Shown here piece after piece: positions 1 to 11,623 of a DNA stretch of 64,000 nucleotides (its first letter is position 1; each line of letters begins with the position of its first letter). The DNA lies in the NCBI GenBank assembly GCA_021399445.1, contig JAJTUQ010000003.1, positions 5,456,001 through 5,520,000 of the forward strand, in the 5' to 3' direction. A program made the position numbers and the translations under genes. The notes under the pieces are model-generated. The model made no database searches. It saw only the letters and a program-made list of their open reading frames with translations, and was not told the origin of the DNA. The stretch comes from Xylogone sp. PMI_703 (lineage: Eukaryota > Ascomycota > Leotiomycetes).

Positions 1-747
1 GCACACCTGTCGAAGCTTCCAGGCATTATGGGACTACTCGAATAAGCGGGATTTTAATAGAACTAGACTGCCAGAAAATTTAAGAGATCAGAATACTCGC
101 CCTGCTTGATAAAGTGTTGAGTAGCTCCGAAGCTATGAGCAGCTCAAGATATTGATATTATTACACCATATATGTGTCTTATGGTATCTTTCTTCAACAG
201 GTTTGCTTAGTGTCTGTTCAGGTTGACTCAGAGTCCACTCATCCTCGACTCAAGTTAAAGTAGCTACTGCTCACCTCTGGGAACTAAAAACGGAACTGGT
301 ACAGGGAGGAATTACTTGTACTATAGACTTTCGTGGTATTTACGTGTACAAATCGTGGGATCTTTCCTCCTTTCCTAAGAATTGATGATTATTGTGGTCC
401 TCAATCTGTGTAGAACGAAATAATCCGCGCAAGTAAGGAACACCATGGTTTTGACCTTATGGAAGCCACTATATTTACTCTCCATGTGCTTCCTCGGTCG
501 CCGGGGGCTGTTCGACAAGCCGGAGTCTCCGCAGAAGAACCGAGCGGAGCCAAGAAAAACCCCGAGAGCTACCCCACCACCGGAAGAAATTTGCTGAGCC
601 GATCTAGAGCCGATCTCTTCCTTTCCTCAACCACAAACTTCATATTTGCGGTCTGTCTGCCCTTGTAGATAGCTGCAATTAGAGGTTTGCATCATATTTC
701 TTCGTCTTGGCCGGTTAGCACGCGCCTCCATTGCAAATTCGGTCAAG
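1..747. other. Intergenic; no gene recognised
   Basis: No open frame here resembles a known family. The stretch is presumably the 5' region of the permease that starts at 748. The largest frame (459-668, +) shows no recognisable motif. Confidence 0.5.
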
Positions 748-2562
748 ATGATAGAAGAGTCTACAGGGCAGAAGAGAGCTACAGAGGTTGTGGGTAGCAG
801 TGTCGGTAGTGCTGTAGTGGACGACTTTTCGGGACAGCGCGATATTGAGCAAGACAATGTCGATATCGCAAGGATCGAGAAGGTGTATAGGTATGCGTGG
901 CTCTCGTGTTCTTGTCTGGTATCTCTGCAACGGCGAGGGCTGACTTAAATGGCACGTCTAGGAAGATTGATCGTCGCATAATTCCAGGTGAGCTTCACTC
1001 CTCTTCATGACTTCATATCTGGCAATTGGCTCTCTCTAACTAAATCTGTGGTTCAGCCTTCTGGATATTGTACTTCCTCTGCTCTGCTATCCGTTCTAAC
1101 GTCGGTCTTGCGCAAACGATGAACGCTGATAAGGGTCACGACCTGGAACAGAAGCTCCACCTGAGCGAAAAAGAGACATCCACAGCACTAGCTCTCTTCT
1201 ACGTATCTTACGTTATCTTCGACTTTCCTTCCAATCTCATCATGACAAGGCTAAGTCCCAGAGTGTGGATGGCGCGGATTGTTTTAGCTGTGGGAATCAT
1301 TGGTGCCTGCTTTGCAGCTGTGAAGGCAGCTTGGAGTTTGCTTCTTCTCCGATTCCTTCTTGGAGTGGTGATCGCCGGAATGTGGCCTGGAATGGCATAT
1401 TATCTCACTCTCTTCTATCCTCCATCCCGCACGGGTAAGCGAATTGGACAATACTTTACGGCTGCGCAAGTCTCTGCTGCAGTCGTAGGTCTTGTATCCG
1501 CGGGATTTCAAAAGATGGATGGATTGCAGGGTCTCGTGGGATTCCAGTGGATGTTTCTGTTATACGGCCTCTGCGCTATTGTATTGGGCATCAGTTTGCT
1601 ATGGTGGCTACCCGATCGTCCATTACCCCCTGGAGAACAAAGGATTCGGAAAGGTATCATGAGGTTCCTCCCTGGAACACCTCCTGTCCTGCGCGGTGAA
1701 GATGCCGAGATCCATTACAGGGACTTGACTAGAGTTTACCACCCAAGACCATGGAATGTGAAAGACCTGTGGCTCGTTTTGATTGATTGGAGACTATGGC
1801 CACTGACCGTGATGTACTTTGGAGTAGTCGGTGTTGGAATTGGAACTCAGCTCTATGGAACTGTTATCATCTCAGGGATCAATCCTAATTTTTCAGGGAT
1901 TGACTTGAGTTTATTATTCGCTCCTATTTGGATTGTATGCTCTTTGAACTTGCTCGATTTCGTATGACGCTTGCTAACATTCCTAGATGGATCTCATCGC
2001 CATTCTCATCGTGACCCCTATCTCCGATCGTTTCCACAAATACCGTGCCTTTTTCTTCTCTGCTGCTGTTTGTATCCAGATCGCCGGTCTCCTTACGACT
2101 ACATTCGCTCCTCACTCCAAACCATGGGCTCGTTATGGTGGTCTACTCATGGTGGGCTTTGGTCTCGGACCAACTGTGCCCATCTGCATGACCTGGACAA
2201 ATGAAATCTTCCAACGCCGCCATGGAGAGGTAGGAGTTGCAGCAGCCTCGGCCCTGGTCTCCGGCTTAGGAAACCTCGGGAGCATTCTTACCACTTATGC
2301 ACTGTATACCGGCTGGCCAGCGGACGCTAAACCAGGTCCTCACCAATACCGCAAGAGCAACTTAACTATGATTGGCATTCTTTGCGCCAGTATCCTGAGT
2401 AGCTTCGTTATGGTGGTTTTGCTCAGGATCTTTGGAAATCAGCCAGGTGCCAAGACAGTCAGTGGAAATTCATCAGTCACCGATCCTTACGAATTCCAAG
2501 ATGGTGCTGCTAGACGCGAGCAGCATCAGAGGGGATTTAGTAGGATGTGGTGGAGCAAGTGA
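748..2562 (+). CDS. MFS permease, anion:cation symporter (allantoate permease, Dal5/Tna1-like) family
   Basis: Predicted plasma-membrane H+ symporter for small organic anions (allantoate, nicotinate, pantothenate and similar); the substrate cannot be read from sequence. Spliced model 748-890, 962-987, 1057-1934 and 1987-2562 gives 540 aa with frame kept at every junction. The ATG at 748 opens a hydrophilic N-terminus ending in a VYRKIDRRIIP segment joined to AFWILYF, the usual entry to TM1 in this family. About 12 hydrophobic segments follow, with a long central loop (WWLPDRPLPPGEQ) after TM6 and GFGLGPTVPICMTW in the second half. The introns are 71, 69 and 52 nt; the third has a GCTAAC branch-like site. 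The gene is divergent from nothing nearby and is followed by the oppositely oriented NCS1 permease. No damage is visible. Family assignment is firm; substrate is unknown. Confidence 0.88.
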
Positions 2563-3311
2563 ACTTTCCACGAGATGCATGAGTGGGGTGGAAAGGTGAT
2601 TGGTGCGGTGAGATCTTCAACAGGTAGTGAGTGGACGTAGTGACAGAGCTAAACGATGGGCACGCCTTGAAGAAGTTCAACCTTCTACGTAGTTTCGATT
2701 CTGTCTTGTAGACATGGTGGTGGATCTTCTATTCTCTATCTCTGGATGCATGTTTGCGCCAGAGCCTTTTTTCTTCATGGATTTTTGGTTTGGCTTTTGG
2801 TTTTTTGTTTTTGAGCGAAGATACCCCATTTAGCGTTTAAATATGCAATCATTCGAGGATAAACCCCTCGACAGCGACAGTGCTGTTACGCCATCGCTGG
2901 GACGGCGTATTGGACCGAGACAATGACCGGCGACAATGTTTTGCGCTATCGTTTGGTGTTGTCTCGTGGGATTTGTGATTTTACCGGGTTTGATAATACC
3001 GTCTTGTTCATTCTATATGGCATATATATTTTATATATACACGTAGCGTAAATGTCATTGCATATACTTAGGTCAGAGAAAATATACATGGTTTGACCTA
3101 TGTCTCTGTTGTAGAGCCTGGCTCGTCATGATCAAAACCTTGCAGATTTTAAGGAGAAGATGGTAAGCAAGCGGTGCATATGTCATCGTCAATCTCACGT
3201 GTGGATAATATTTCACTGCTCTTCGATATAGTAGTTTATGATGAGATATCAGTTCAATTAGTGAAAGCCTAGTGATATCTCTGTTCTTCGATTATAATTG
3301 AAGTATGGGGT
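2563..3311. other. Intergenic, convergent 3' regions
   Basis: This lies between two converging permease genes. It is AT-rich, with T-rich runs around 2768-2810 and a TATATA-rich stretch near 3020-3040 that could hold 3' UTR or polyadenylation signals. No coding potential was recognised. Confidence 0.5.
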
Positions 3312-5105
3312 CTACCGCCCAAACCTCCTCAACTCAAGCCATCTCAATGGCGGAAATACAACACCTGCAAAGCCAATCGCGAGCCACTCCCCAATATCAC
3401 CTCCGTATAGACCTCCAATCTTCAGCGCGATAGGACCAGTATACCAAATCTGGTACATGCCTACTATTGCCCCAGAGAACCCGATTAGGAATGACAAGAG
3501 CGCTGCGAGTCCAATTGGTAGCCTGCGCTTATTCTCATAGATAGACCAGTCAAATGATTTACCCATCAGCTTGTGGAAAATGAGATGCTCTTCGAGAACA
3601 ATGATGAGCCAAGGGCAGACCCAATATGCCATCATCGGGAGGAAGTTCTCGAAGACGGTGTAAAGCTTGTTGCGGCCAGCAACGGAGAGGACAAGCTATG
3701 TTGTTCAAGTTAGTATTGATGCAAATAAATTGGAAGTGTGAAAATGGGAAAGTGAAGCTTACCTCGACTACTGTTATGAGCACGCACCAGAACCAGCGAG
3801 GGACTTTCCTCGGATATCGTCCAAGAGCTTGTATCGTCAGTGCTGTGCTGTAGCTGCAAGGTGCATTGTTGGTGATGGAGCCTAGCGCAAGGATAACCAC
3901 GCAGAAGCCGCCAAAGCCTCCAAGTCCATCATAGCAGGCATAAAAGAGCGCACCGGACGAAATATTGTAGGCGTCATTCCATTCCGGGACGTTGGGGACA
4001 CCAGTAGCAATGCCCACCCCAATGAGATTGGAGAAAATTAAAGCGACCCAAATGCCAGACCAGGTGGATGCAAAGGTCATCCACTTTGGGTAGGTCTTGG
4101 GATAGTATACGTAGAAGTCGGCGCTGACGGCGGAGAAGCCAATGATACTGGCAAAAACCAAGGCAAAGAACGAGCAGCGGTTGGCGTTAATAGTTCCAGC
4201 ATCGCCCACGGAGACTGCAGAAGTATCGAAGTTCTTGCCAGCCGATCCGATAAGCACGAAAATGGCCGCTGCTTGTGGCATATATCCGAACCTGGTCTGC
4301 CGTTAGCTTTTTGAATACTGATGCTACCAACTACTAGTGCTCATGCTTAATACCTCTCAATTTTATTAAGATATTCGATACCAAGCGTGGCGATCAAACC
4401 AATGCATATCGCCGCAATAACACATCCAACTACCAAACTCAAGCCTCCTCCGTTGACTGCTGTGATCATCTGGCCCGTAATGATACACCCAATGGTGCCA
4501 AAACCCACTTGCTGAATGATGTTGCAGACGCCTGCAATTCTCGAGGGCCAATAACCCATGAAATAGCGACCGATGATCTATCAAGTGCGCAAAGAATAAT
4601 TCAGCTTCGCGCGATGAAAGACAAGTAGCACATTGAGGAAATCATACCATCGTCCTATTACCACTTTCCGGCCCGAAGGTAGCCAAATAAGCAGGTCCGC
4701 AGGAGGCAAGAGCGTTCGCAAAAATCACAATGCACACACAGTCCACCCAGCCGAGACCATACACCAGCGGACCTAGAATGCCAATGATGATATTGATCGC
4801 TTGCAGGTTGATGCTAAACCAAAGCGCGAACATATGGAAGTAGTCGTGGAGCGGTCGCGGGACGTTCTTCTCGTGGGTTAGTACGCGCGTGATGCCGCGG
4901 GCTTCCATTCCCAGATCTGCTCTATCTTGATACCCCAAGAGCCTAGCTTGCCCTGAGGGGCAGTAGGAGAGCCATCTTCTTCGTGAGCGAGGGAGCTGGA
5001 GCCGGTACTGAGTTTGCCATTGCGTTCAATGGAGGTGGTGGCATGAACTTCTGCCGGATTCACGACCACTCCTTTCTCGATGTCATGATTAGCTGCGGGC
5101 TCCAT
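3312..5105 (-). pseudogene. NCS1-family purine-cytosine permease (FCY2/FCY21-like) with an apparent 1-nt frameshift
   Basis: Proton symporter family for purines and cytosine. Model on the minus strand: 4648-5105, 4354-4577, 3763-4291 and 3312-3695, with introns of 70, 62 and 67 nt. The protein has the FCY2 layout: a hydrophilic N-terminus, LGMEARGI, a GPLVYGLGW helix, NRTMIIGRYFMGYWPS, then about 12 membrane segments. Inside exon 1 the frame opened by the ATG at 5105 gives GSWGIKIE and then enters the wrong frame, stopping at 4878. The conserved segment ADLGMEARGITRV is in the -1-shifted frame. The summed exons are 1595 nt, one short of a multiple of three, so a single missing base near 4918-4922 explains everything and would give 531 aa. 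No GT-AG intron of plausible size can bridge the gap. It is either a real null allele or a sequence error. Confidence 0.8.
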
Positions 5106-5793
5106 TGATGGTAATGTTCAATGCAGATAGAGGGAAGAAATTTCAACGTGGAAAGATGGACATGCCGGCGAGATGAAGTGACCGGAGTATCTTACTTCCA
5201 TGTATCAAGGGCCCTTTTGCGCATTCGGCAAGCACATCTGCAAGGTTATCATTCTGACTTATGATACCCCGACTTCTGCATTGCATTATGCCGTCTCTTC
5301 TCCTGTCTCTAGAAAAAGTCATTCTTATTGGTCCCTTCCTCACATTCTCTCAGGGTGCCCCTGCATAGTGGGATGATAACTATGTAGCCACCCAGAAGTC
5401 CTAATCGAGAGTACCCTATACCAAACGATACTTGCTGAACCGTATGAAATCCTGAAGAACGTGCGATGCCCTCCCCATGGTAACGAGAGCACCCTCCGTG
5501 TACTGTAACGACGTTCTGGCCAGTGCTCCCGGTGGGGTTCTTTAGCCCGCAAGCGAGCCGTCCCGGGGAGCTATTGGGCTCTAGTTTGGGGGTCTAGGAA
5601 GTGAGTCCCGGGGCCGCGTTCTTGTCTGTGGGGTTGCTGATTAGCGGGTGAGAATAAATGTAATCCGAAGGCGTGCTACACTGACGAAGCTCATTTGGCA
5701 ATTTCGCCCGTACACGCAAGAAGTGATTTATCTCCGTGTGGTCGCCGGTCTAAAGACGGCTCAAATATCTAAATCATCTCATTACAGAACCAG
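5106..5793. other. Intergenic
   Basis: This is the 5' region of the permease (upstream of 5105 on the minus strand) and the 3' flank of the methyltransferase. No further gene, repeat or recognisable site was seen. Confidence 0.45.
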
Positions 5794-6582
5794 TCACTTA
5801 GTGATGACCAGCACTCCATAGTTAGGGATAGTCTTGTAAGTCTCCAGCTCATCCAAGCCAGCACCTCCCGGTCCTTCACCCCTCAGATACCTCTCTGGAA
5901 CTTTCGTAACATCCCACTCCAGCGTGCCCTTTAGCCCCGCCTCTCTCGCTGCCTCCTCATACAATTCCTTTGTCAGATGGTAGCAGAAAAAATTAACTTC
6001 TCCGATGGGTGTCTCGCCATGCACACGGAAATAGACCCCGTCCTTGACGTCCCTCATATTGTCGTAGACCAGATATCCAGATCCAGCGGGCAAGGGGCGA
6101 GCCTTTATCTCGGCATTGATAGAGTCAATCGGATTCGAAGAAGGTGGAACGGTAACTGAAACGAATTTTCCGCCATCCTTGAGATTCATGGCGATGTTGC
6201 GAAACATGTTGACCAGACCAGCGCGGTCCGGGGCGTAGTTGAGGAGCCAGGCCGCAAAGACAACGTCAAAGGGCCCGCCATCGTAAGCTTTTGGGATGGA
6301 ACAGTCAGCTTGTATGAAAGACACTGCTTTCCCTTGTCGCCGCGCCTCATCTATCATGACGGACGAGATGTCTACACCGAGCACAGAGCTTGCTCCCCAT
6401 GCGAGGAAGTTGTAGGTGTAAAAGCCTGATCCACAAGCTAGCTCGAGGACTCGGGCATTCTTGATAAAAGGGGCGACTTTTGCTTGCACATTCTCGCGCT
6501 CGATAAAGGCGATAGATGCTGTACGTATGTAATCGTAGGGGCCCTGAATGGTATCGTACTGCTGCTGCTCCGTAGTTGCCAT
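5794..6582 (-). CDS. Class I SAM-dependent methyltransferase
   Basis: Single-exon gene of 262 aa starting at a plain ATG. It has the Rossmann-type methyltransferase signature: motif I VLELACGSGFYT at about residues 45-56, an acidic residue after the second strand (LGVDIS), a motif like FIQADCS, and FDVVFAAWLLNY for the substrate-side strand. Sequence after that is typical of small-molecule fungal methyltransferases of the Methyltransf_11/25 type, not histone or RNA enzymes. No signal peptide or membrane segment is seen, so it is probably cytosolic. The acceptor substrate cannot be deduced, and no biosynthetic backbone gene lies nearby to suggest one. The gene appears intact. Confidence 0.85.
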   Translation of the reverse strand: MATTEQQQYDTIQGPYDYIRTASIAFIERENVQAKVAPFIKNARVLELACGSGFYTYNFLAWGASSVLGVDISSVMIDEARRQGKAVSFIQADCSIPKAYDGGPFDVVFAAWLLNYAPDRAGLVNMFRNIAMNLKDGGKFVSVTVPPSSNPIDSINAEIKARPLPAGSGYLVYDNMRDVKDGVYFRVHGETPIGEVNFFCYHLTKELYEEAAREAGLKGTLEWDVTKVPERYLRGEGPGGAGLDELETYKTIPNYGVLVITK

Positions 6583-7357
6583 GATTATTGGTAGGTGATG
6601 GTCTCTTCGTAATCAGCTGCTGAATTGCGCAACCTTACAGCATAACCTTACCTAATGGGATGGATATGAGAGGACTTGAGAGTTACATACCAGACCACTT
6701 CTTTAAACGAACTTTAAAGGGTCCTAGGAACGGGCCGGAAGAGATAGTGGATGTGGGGTTTCTGTACGGGCGAATCACGTGTACTTCATCGTGCATGGTA
6801 TAATTGCCCTCTATCAAAATATTCTGTTAATACATTGTAGCCACATCTATATATTAGGTCAATGAGTTGAGCTCTTTGAAAATGCTTTATAGCATCAGAG
6901 TTAAGAATCATAAAGATAAATGAAGGATTAGACCCGTTAAATGAGTGGCACTATTGAAGCGGCGTCTTGATCACTTCTATATAGACCCGTATGGTTGAGA
7001 GGGACAGTATGGACGGCTGAGCTACTACACAGCTAGCTGCCAATGGCTCCATGGTTACAGAAGCAATAGCTCCCACCTGTGGTTTGAGGGCGATATCAAT
7101 TTGAGTTGCATCTTTAAACTAGACCATAGCACCTACACGATTATCTTACTGTAACCCAGCTACACTACCACAGCCATATCCCCCGAGACATACCTTGGCT
7201 TCCCTTCACTCTGCATATCCATACTCCCTGGCTCTTCAATCGCACGGCTGATTTTTGAGGCGACTGAGAAGAGCCGGTGCACCGATTCCGGATTTCGAAA
7301 ACATGCTCTACCCCGGCGTCAACGAAGGCGCGATGCTATCTTCCTCTATTTCCACTT
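6583..7357. other. Intergenic
   Basis: AT-rich spacer between the methyltransferase start (6582, minus) and the 3' end of the kinase-like gene. No gene or repeat was recognised. Confidence 0.45.
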
Positions 7358-8267
7358 CTAGCTCATCCTTCGTATTGGCTTATGCCAAAATGTGGGTACT
7401 AGAGGTTGCCAGTTACGGTCCCATGATGCATATTTTTCTAGTACCTCATCAACAGATGAGCAACCCAGAGATGATAGATCCGCAACAGACACATTCTCAT
7501 TAATAGGAAACCGAGAAAGGAATGCAAACCCTATTTTAAGATCTCGGAGGTCATGTTCCTGGGCTCCTTGCAGTTTTGTTTGAGACTTTTGCAGTCTTGG
7601 TGAGGAAACTTCCGGAGAAAGGACTAAGGAAGAGTTTAAATCTATGAGATAAACTCCATCCTTACGGACTATGATATTTGCTCCCCTAATATCGCCATGA
7701 GCCATCGAAGCCTGATGAAGCTCCTTTAACGTATCGCGGATCTGATCTGCGATATGCGAAGTTAGGCGGGTTTCGGACAGTAATTTGCCATCAATCCATT
7801 CGTACAATATTGCCCGGACTTGTTCGTTGGCGGCAGCTGGTGGTCGATCCCACAGAAACGGTTGAACATTCCACTTTGCAGCTACACGCATCTCAACCGG
7901 AGTTGACACAAGTATCCAACCATAACAGAACGGTGTGGATTTACCATTGAGTCCCTTAGCAATAAGAACCCCGTTTGTACGACATTCAATGATGAAGTTA
8001 TCAAATACAGCTCTTCGTCGCGTCCCTTGAAGTCGAGAAGGATATAGAAGTGGGTGGTCAAATTTGAACTGGTCTCGTTATTAGCAATGAGTGTATTGCG
8101 TAAGTTGTCGTGCCCACCATTTTCAATGCATATTTCCTATCACCAATACGGACTTTGAACACGTAGGCTGCATTTCCTCCTCCCGCGTATTCCCGTACAT
8201 GGATCTTTTGATCTTTCAGAGGGAATTGCTCTAGAATAAGAGAATTTCGAGACTCTGGTGAAGGCAT
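7358..8267 (-). CDS. Small fungal protein-kinase-like protein
   Basis: Two-exon model (8118-8267 and 7358-8068; 49-nt intron) of 286 aa. It shows a reduced kinase fold: a glycine-rich stretch YAGGGNAAYVFKV and a lysine in YALKM (N-lobe), a helix with IIECR, a hinge-like ILYEWIDG, and a catalytic loop HGDIRGANIIV that keeps the H-x-D-x4-N pattern. The metal-binding position reads YLIDLNSS instead of DFG. The aspartate is kept, so activity is possible but atypical. The C-lobe is short, as in the lineage-expanded fungal kinase-like families related to aminoglycoside phosphotransferases. The ATG at 8267 was chosen because the longer frame begins at GTG. Role unknown; it may act on a small molecule or a protein. 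Confidence 0.65.
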
Positions 8268-8938
8268 CGTTCCGTCGGTTCTTTCGCTGGGGGAGAGAAG
8301 CTGGACGTGCTGCGACACGATCTGGCGACACGGTCATTCGCTTACAGGTCCGCGGGTAGTGAGTCCATTCTATTAGAAATTTTGAGCCTGTGAAATTTGT
8401 CGACGAGTTTAATATGAGCGAGTCTGTTGTTGCGGAGTCGGACAACGCAACGAAGATGTATCTTCGGGAAATATCACGAGACTGAATTATATATGAGGGT
8501 GACTAAAGATTTGTAGTTGAAGCCGCGTGATGTGAAAAGCAAGTTAACGCAATTAGCAATTGCCAATTGGATATGCGATTGGCTATACGCTTCTCTTTCT
8601 GAACTTTTCGCTCTACTTACAAGACGATTTCTTGAGAGAATGAAGCTTAAATGACACAATATTCATATTCTATGAGAATATCAGATAATTTCAAGAGTAT
8701 GTGGACTGGTTTGGGGCCCTGAAATTAGACACAAATTCGGCCAACCAAGGCCACAAAGGTGATTTGAGGTCAAGAAGTCATCGGGATTTCTTTAACTTCT
8801 TTATAGAAACCTACACAAAATACTGAATAAAGCCATGTATTTGAGATCTTCAAATATGATTCAATATCAAAATTGGAGTTCAAATTCCTGAGAACGCGAG
8901 AGAAATTTTGCAAGTACATCACAATAGACCAATTCGCT
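8268..8938. other. Intergenic
   Basis: AT-rich spacer. Small frames on both strands show no recognisable domain. Confidence 0.4.
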
Positions 8939-11159
8939 TTACTGGATACTACTGTTTATTCCGATGAAATTGTCCTCAAGCAATTCGTTCAGCCATCTCT
9001 CGGAATCTTCAACCAGCATCGGCTCATACAACAAGTCTCCACCTGAAATACCAAACGCAGTACGGGGTTGAAATACAGCAGGATTAGGAGTATCAGGAAT
9101 CTGGAATGGATCAGTGCCACGATTACTGACGTGAGAAGCCCCCTTGCTGCTATTGATCCTCCGAAACGGATTCATAGAAGCTAAGTCGAAGTCGAAATGT
9201 TCAGGTCCGCTAAGTGATAGGCCTGTTTCTGCCATGATAGCCTCAAACATGCGAAGGTTTCCTCGTATGCTGTCCCAATATTTGGAGCTTGCTCGAAGAT
9301 AGTCGATGCCGTTATAAATATGCGTTAGGTTGGTGCGTCTTTGTGGCATTGTCGAAGTTGCACTCAAGGCGATCTCGATGTGCATTGCGACTACCGTTGA
9401 AGCGCAGGTTGATCTATCAAGATGTGAGCAACTGCACTGGAGATAGAAAACAAGTGGATACAGTGTTTACAATGATAATGGGCAAGAAGCCACCAGATCA
9501 TGGAGCATGATCCGGTCAAGGATAGAGTCCAATTCCAGCATGGCGTCTTGTTGTTTTTGGAGTGCCCGCCGCGTTGAGGCCTCCTCACCTGCGGAAATTT
9601 TTCTAAGATTCCGATACAGAACACATTCCAACCGACAGCTCATAGCTTTCAATACCAGGATCCAAATCTTGTCAGTTGTCCAGTCACCCACAGAATCAGT
9701 GTGTAGCTGGCGAACGTTACAACGTCCAGCAATCGCCATTAGTACGTCTTTTATATACAATACCCAAAATGTACGAGCGAATAGCTTTCTAGTAGAAGCA
9801 TCCAACTGATCCGCCATCTACTTGCGATGAAGCCCCATCTGAGTGGCAAGACGAACCGAGTTGGTTAGCCAAAATCTACAATCCTTATCCAGACCGAAGG
9901 AAAAATGCACTGATGTGAGAGCTAAAGAGCCTTGAAATAGGCATAACTGGGACTTCTCCGCTCCTAGATCATATAGAATCTGAGCATTAGAGAAGAAGGT
10001 CCTCTGTGCGCTGAGTCGATCCATATATCCGATTTCTGCTAGTAAATCCTCTGCCAAGTACGGTGTAACGCAAGTCAGGATGCACTGCATGACAAACATT
10101 GAAAATGTTCCATCCATATATTCACGCATGAATATAGGGCGATCGAGTATCGGGGTATATGGGTGGACAAGCTCGAAGTATATCTGTAGCAGCTTTTCGC
10201 TTTAACTACTCTCTTAGTAATGGGTATTTCTTCCCCTGCGAAGTAGAACGTACCAGGTGGACCGTTCTGGAAGACTGAAAGCTCCTCTTCTCTTCAGTAA
10301 ATCCATGTTTGCGCGTTCTGCTTCCATACTTTGCCCTTGCTCCATCGGGCTGGGGTCTCGCAGAAGAACGCGGACGAATCTGCGGGACCTCTTCTGTCCG
10401 AATAACTCCCCCAGAATAGTGGCTGAACTGACGCCGTCATGGTATTGCAATACCTCACGTCCCCAAGAGGTGCGTCCCACTCGGGTTGGTGAAACAGCAG
10501 CATCTGTTCATTGGGCTATTCTTCGACATGTTTCCAGCTGGGAGTCCTCTTCTGTTACAGCATCGCCGTCCAATTCCTCTACTCGTTGTTGAGTCCTCTC
10601 TGCCGGACTTGATATCCCGCGTTCTAGTATTGAGGGCGAGGAGGCATTGTTGTTCACATTGCGCTGTGGGTAGACTGACACATGGCATGCTCTTGCGCTA
10701 TCTGCTCTAGCATCCCTCGGTACTTCAGATTCAGGCAATGGGCTTTCACACATAAATACATGCTCTTGATAATCTCGACCCTCACCTCGCTTTCGCTTTC
10801 GTAGTCTCCTATATCAAAAGTCAGGAATACGACGACGGGAGCCCAATAGCAGAATAATCAATAAGAGTCTCACGCGGCCGATCTGTCTGGTAAACGGACA
10901 AGCACACATTGACCCGTCCTGCCACTCTTGATGCAGCGTGTACAAGGTAGGCCAATCGCGCTTGCGTTGCAGCGGACCTTTCGCTCGTGGCATGGAACGC
11001 ATGCTCTTGGCTTCTTCACTGCATCTTGGTAAATCTGGCATGTTTGTATATTCTCGATGGAACCGCTGAGGAGACGAACAATATAAGTTCAAGCCAGCTA
11101 AAATGAAAGCAATGCTGTATCAGATTACCATCCGCTACATCTTGCAACTGGTCCCGCAT
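8939..11159 (-). pseudogene. Zn2Cys6 fungal-specific transcription factor with two in-frame stop codons
   Basis: Model 11129-11159, 10874-11024, 10254-10808, 9471-10199 and 8939-9413, with introns of 104, 65, 54 and 57 nt. All junction phases agree, giving about 646 codons. A Zn2Cys6 cluster follows a short N-terminus (CVPC, six residues, C, eight residues, CTRC, eight residues, C). It is followed by a basic linker RLRKRKRGEG, a Ser-rich linker, and the fungal TF homology domain (GAFSLPERSTC, then LVHPYTPILD, LATQMGLHRK and FWVLYIKD). Two codons inside this otherwise intact frame are stops: TGA at 10508-10510 in the linker and TAG at 9818-9820 just after MGLHRK. Both could come from C-to-T changes (CGA to TGA, CAG to TAG). 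A 33-nt intron could in principle skip the TAG but would be unusually short. It may have controlled the catabolic genes downstream. The first exon is the least certain part. Confidence 0.7.
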
Positions 11160-11228
11160 TGTGGGATGCTGGCGATGACTGCGGAGACTATTGCGGGACG
11201 GGTTCTAGAAAATTGTCTAACCTCAGGA

Positions 11229-11623
11229 GGGGTTAAAAAATTAATTAATTAATTTGGTATGCTGAGCATGTGCTGAGAATCTATAATTTATAAGGTTTGT
11301 AAAGTTTTATAAGCTCTGTAAGGTCTATAAGCTTTGCTGTAGGCTCTGTAGTCTATATACTGTTGAGTCTGTAAGCCCTTTAAGCTCGGCAGGCTCGGCA
11401 GGCTTTGTATAGCTGTAGGCCTTATATCACTATAAGCTCTGCATCGCTATAGGTTTTACATGCTTAGCATATGCTTAACATATGCAAAAAGCTTATAGAG
11501 CCTACTACAATACAGAGGCCACAGAAACTAGAGAGCCTATAAAGCCCATAGCTTACAGCGATACAGAGCATACCGCCGGATTAACCCACCTATGTTGTGC
11601 CGAACGCCACACTTTTTAACCCC
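11229..11623. repeat. Possible fold-back/MITE-like element with degenerate short repeats
   Basis: The ends are an 11-bp inverted pair, GGGGTTAAAAA at 11229-11239 and TTTTTAACCCC at 11613-11623. The left half (about 11280-11470) is built of degenerate units resembling TATAAGCTCTGTA. The right half carries complementary units (for example TATAGAGCC and TACAGAG), so the whole could fold back imperfectly around the palindromic GCATATGCTTAACATATGC near 11470. No coding capacity and no clear target-site duplication. It could be a short non-autonomous element or just a decayed minisatellite. Confidence 0.4.

Noticed and set aside
5794..8267. Secondary-metabolite cluster around the methyltransferase
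   Set aside because: No polyketide synthase, peptide synthetase, terpene or DMATS gene occurs in the window.
9785..9822. A 33-nt intron removing the TAG stop in the Zn2Cys6 gene
   Set aside because: Too short for fungal introns and would delete part of a motif (QLDASTR before KLFARTFW) usual in this family.
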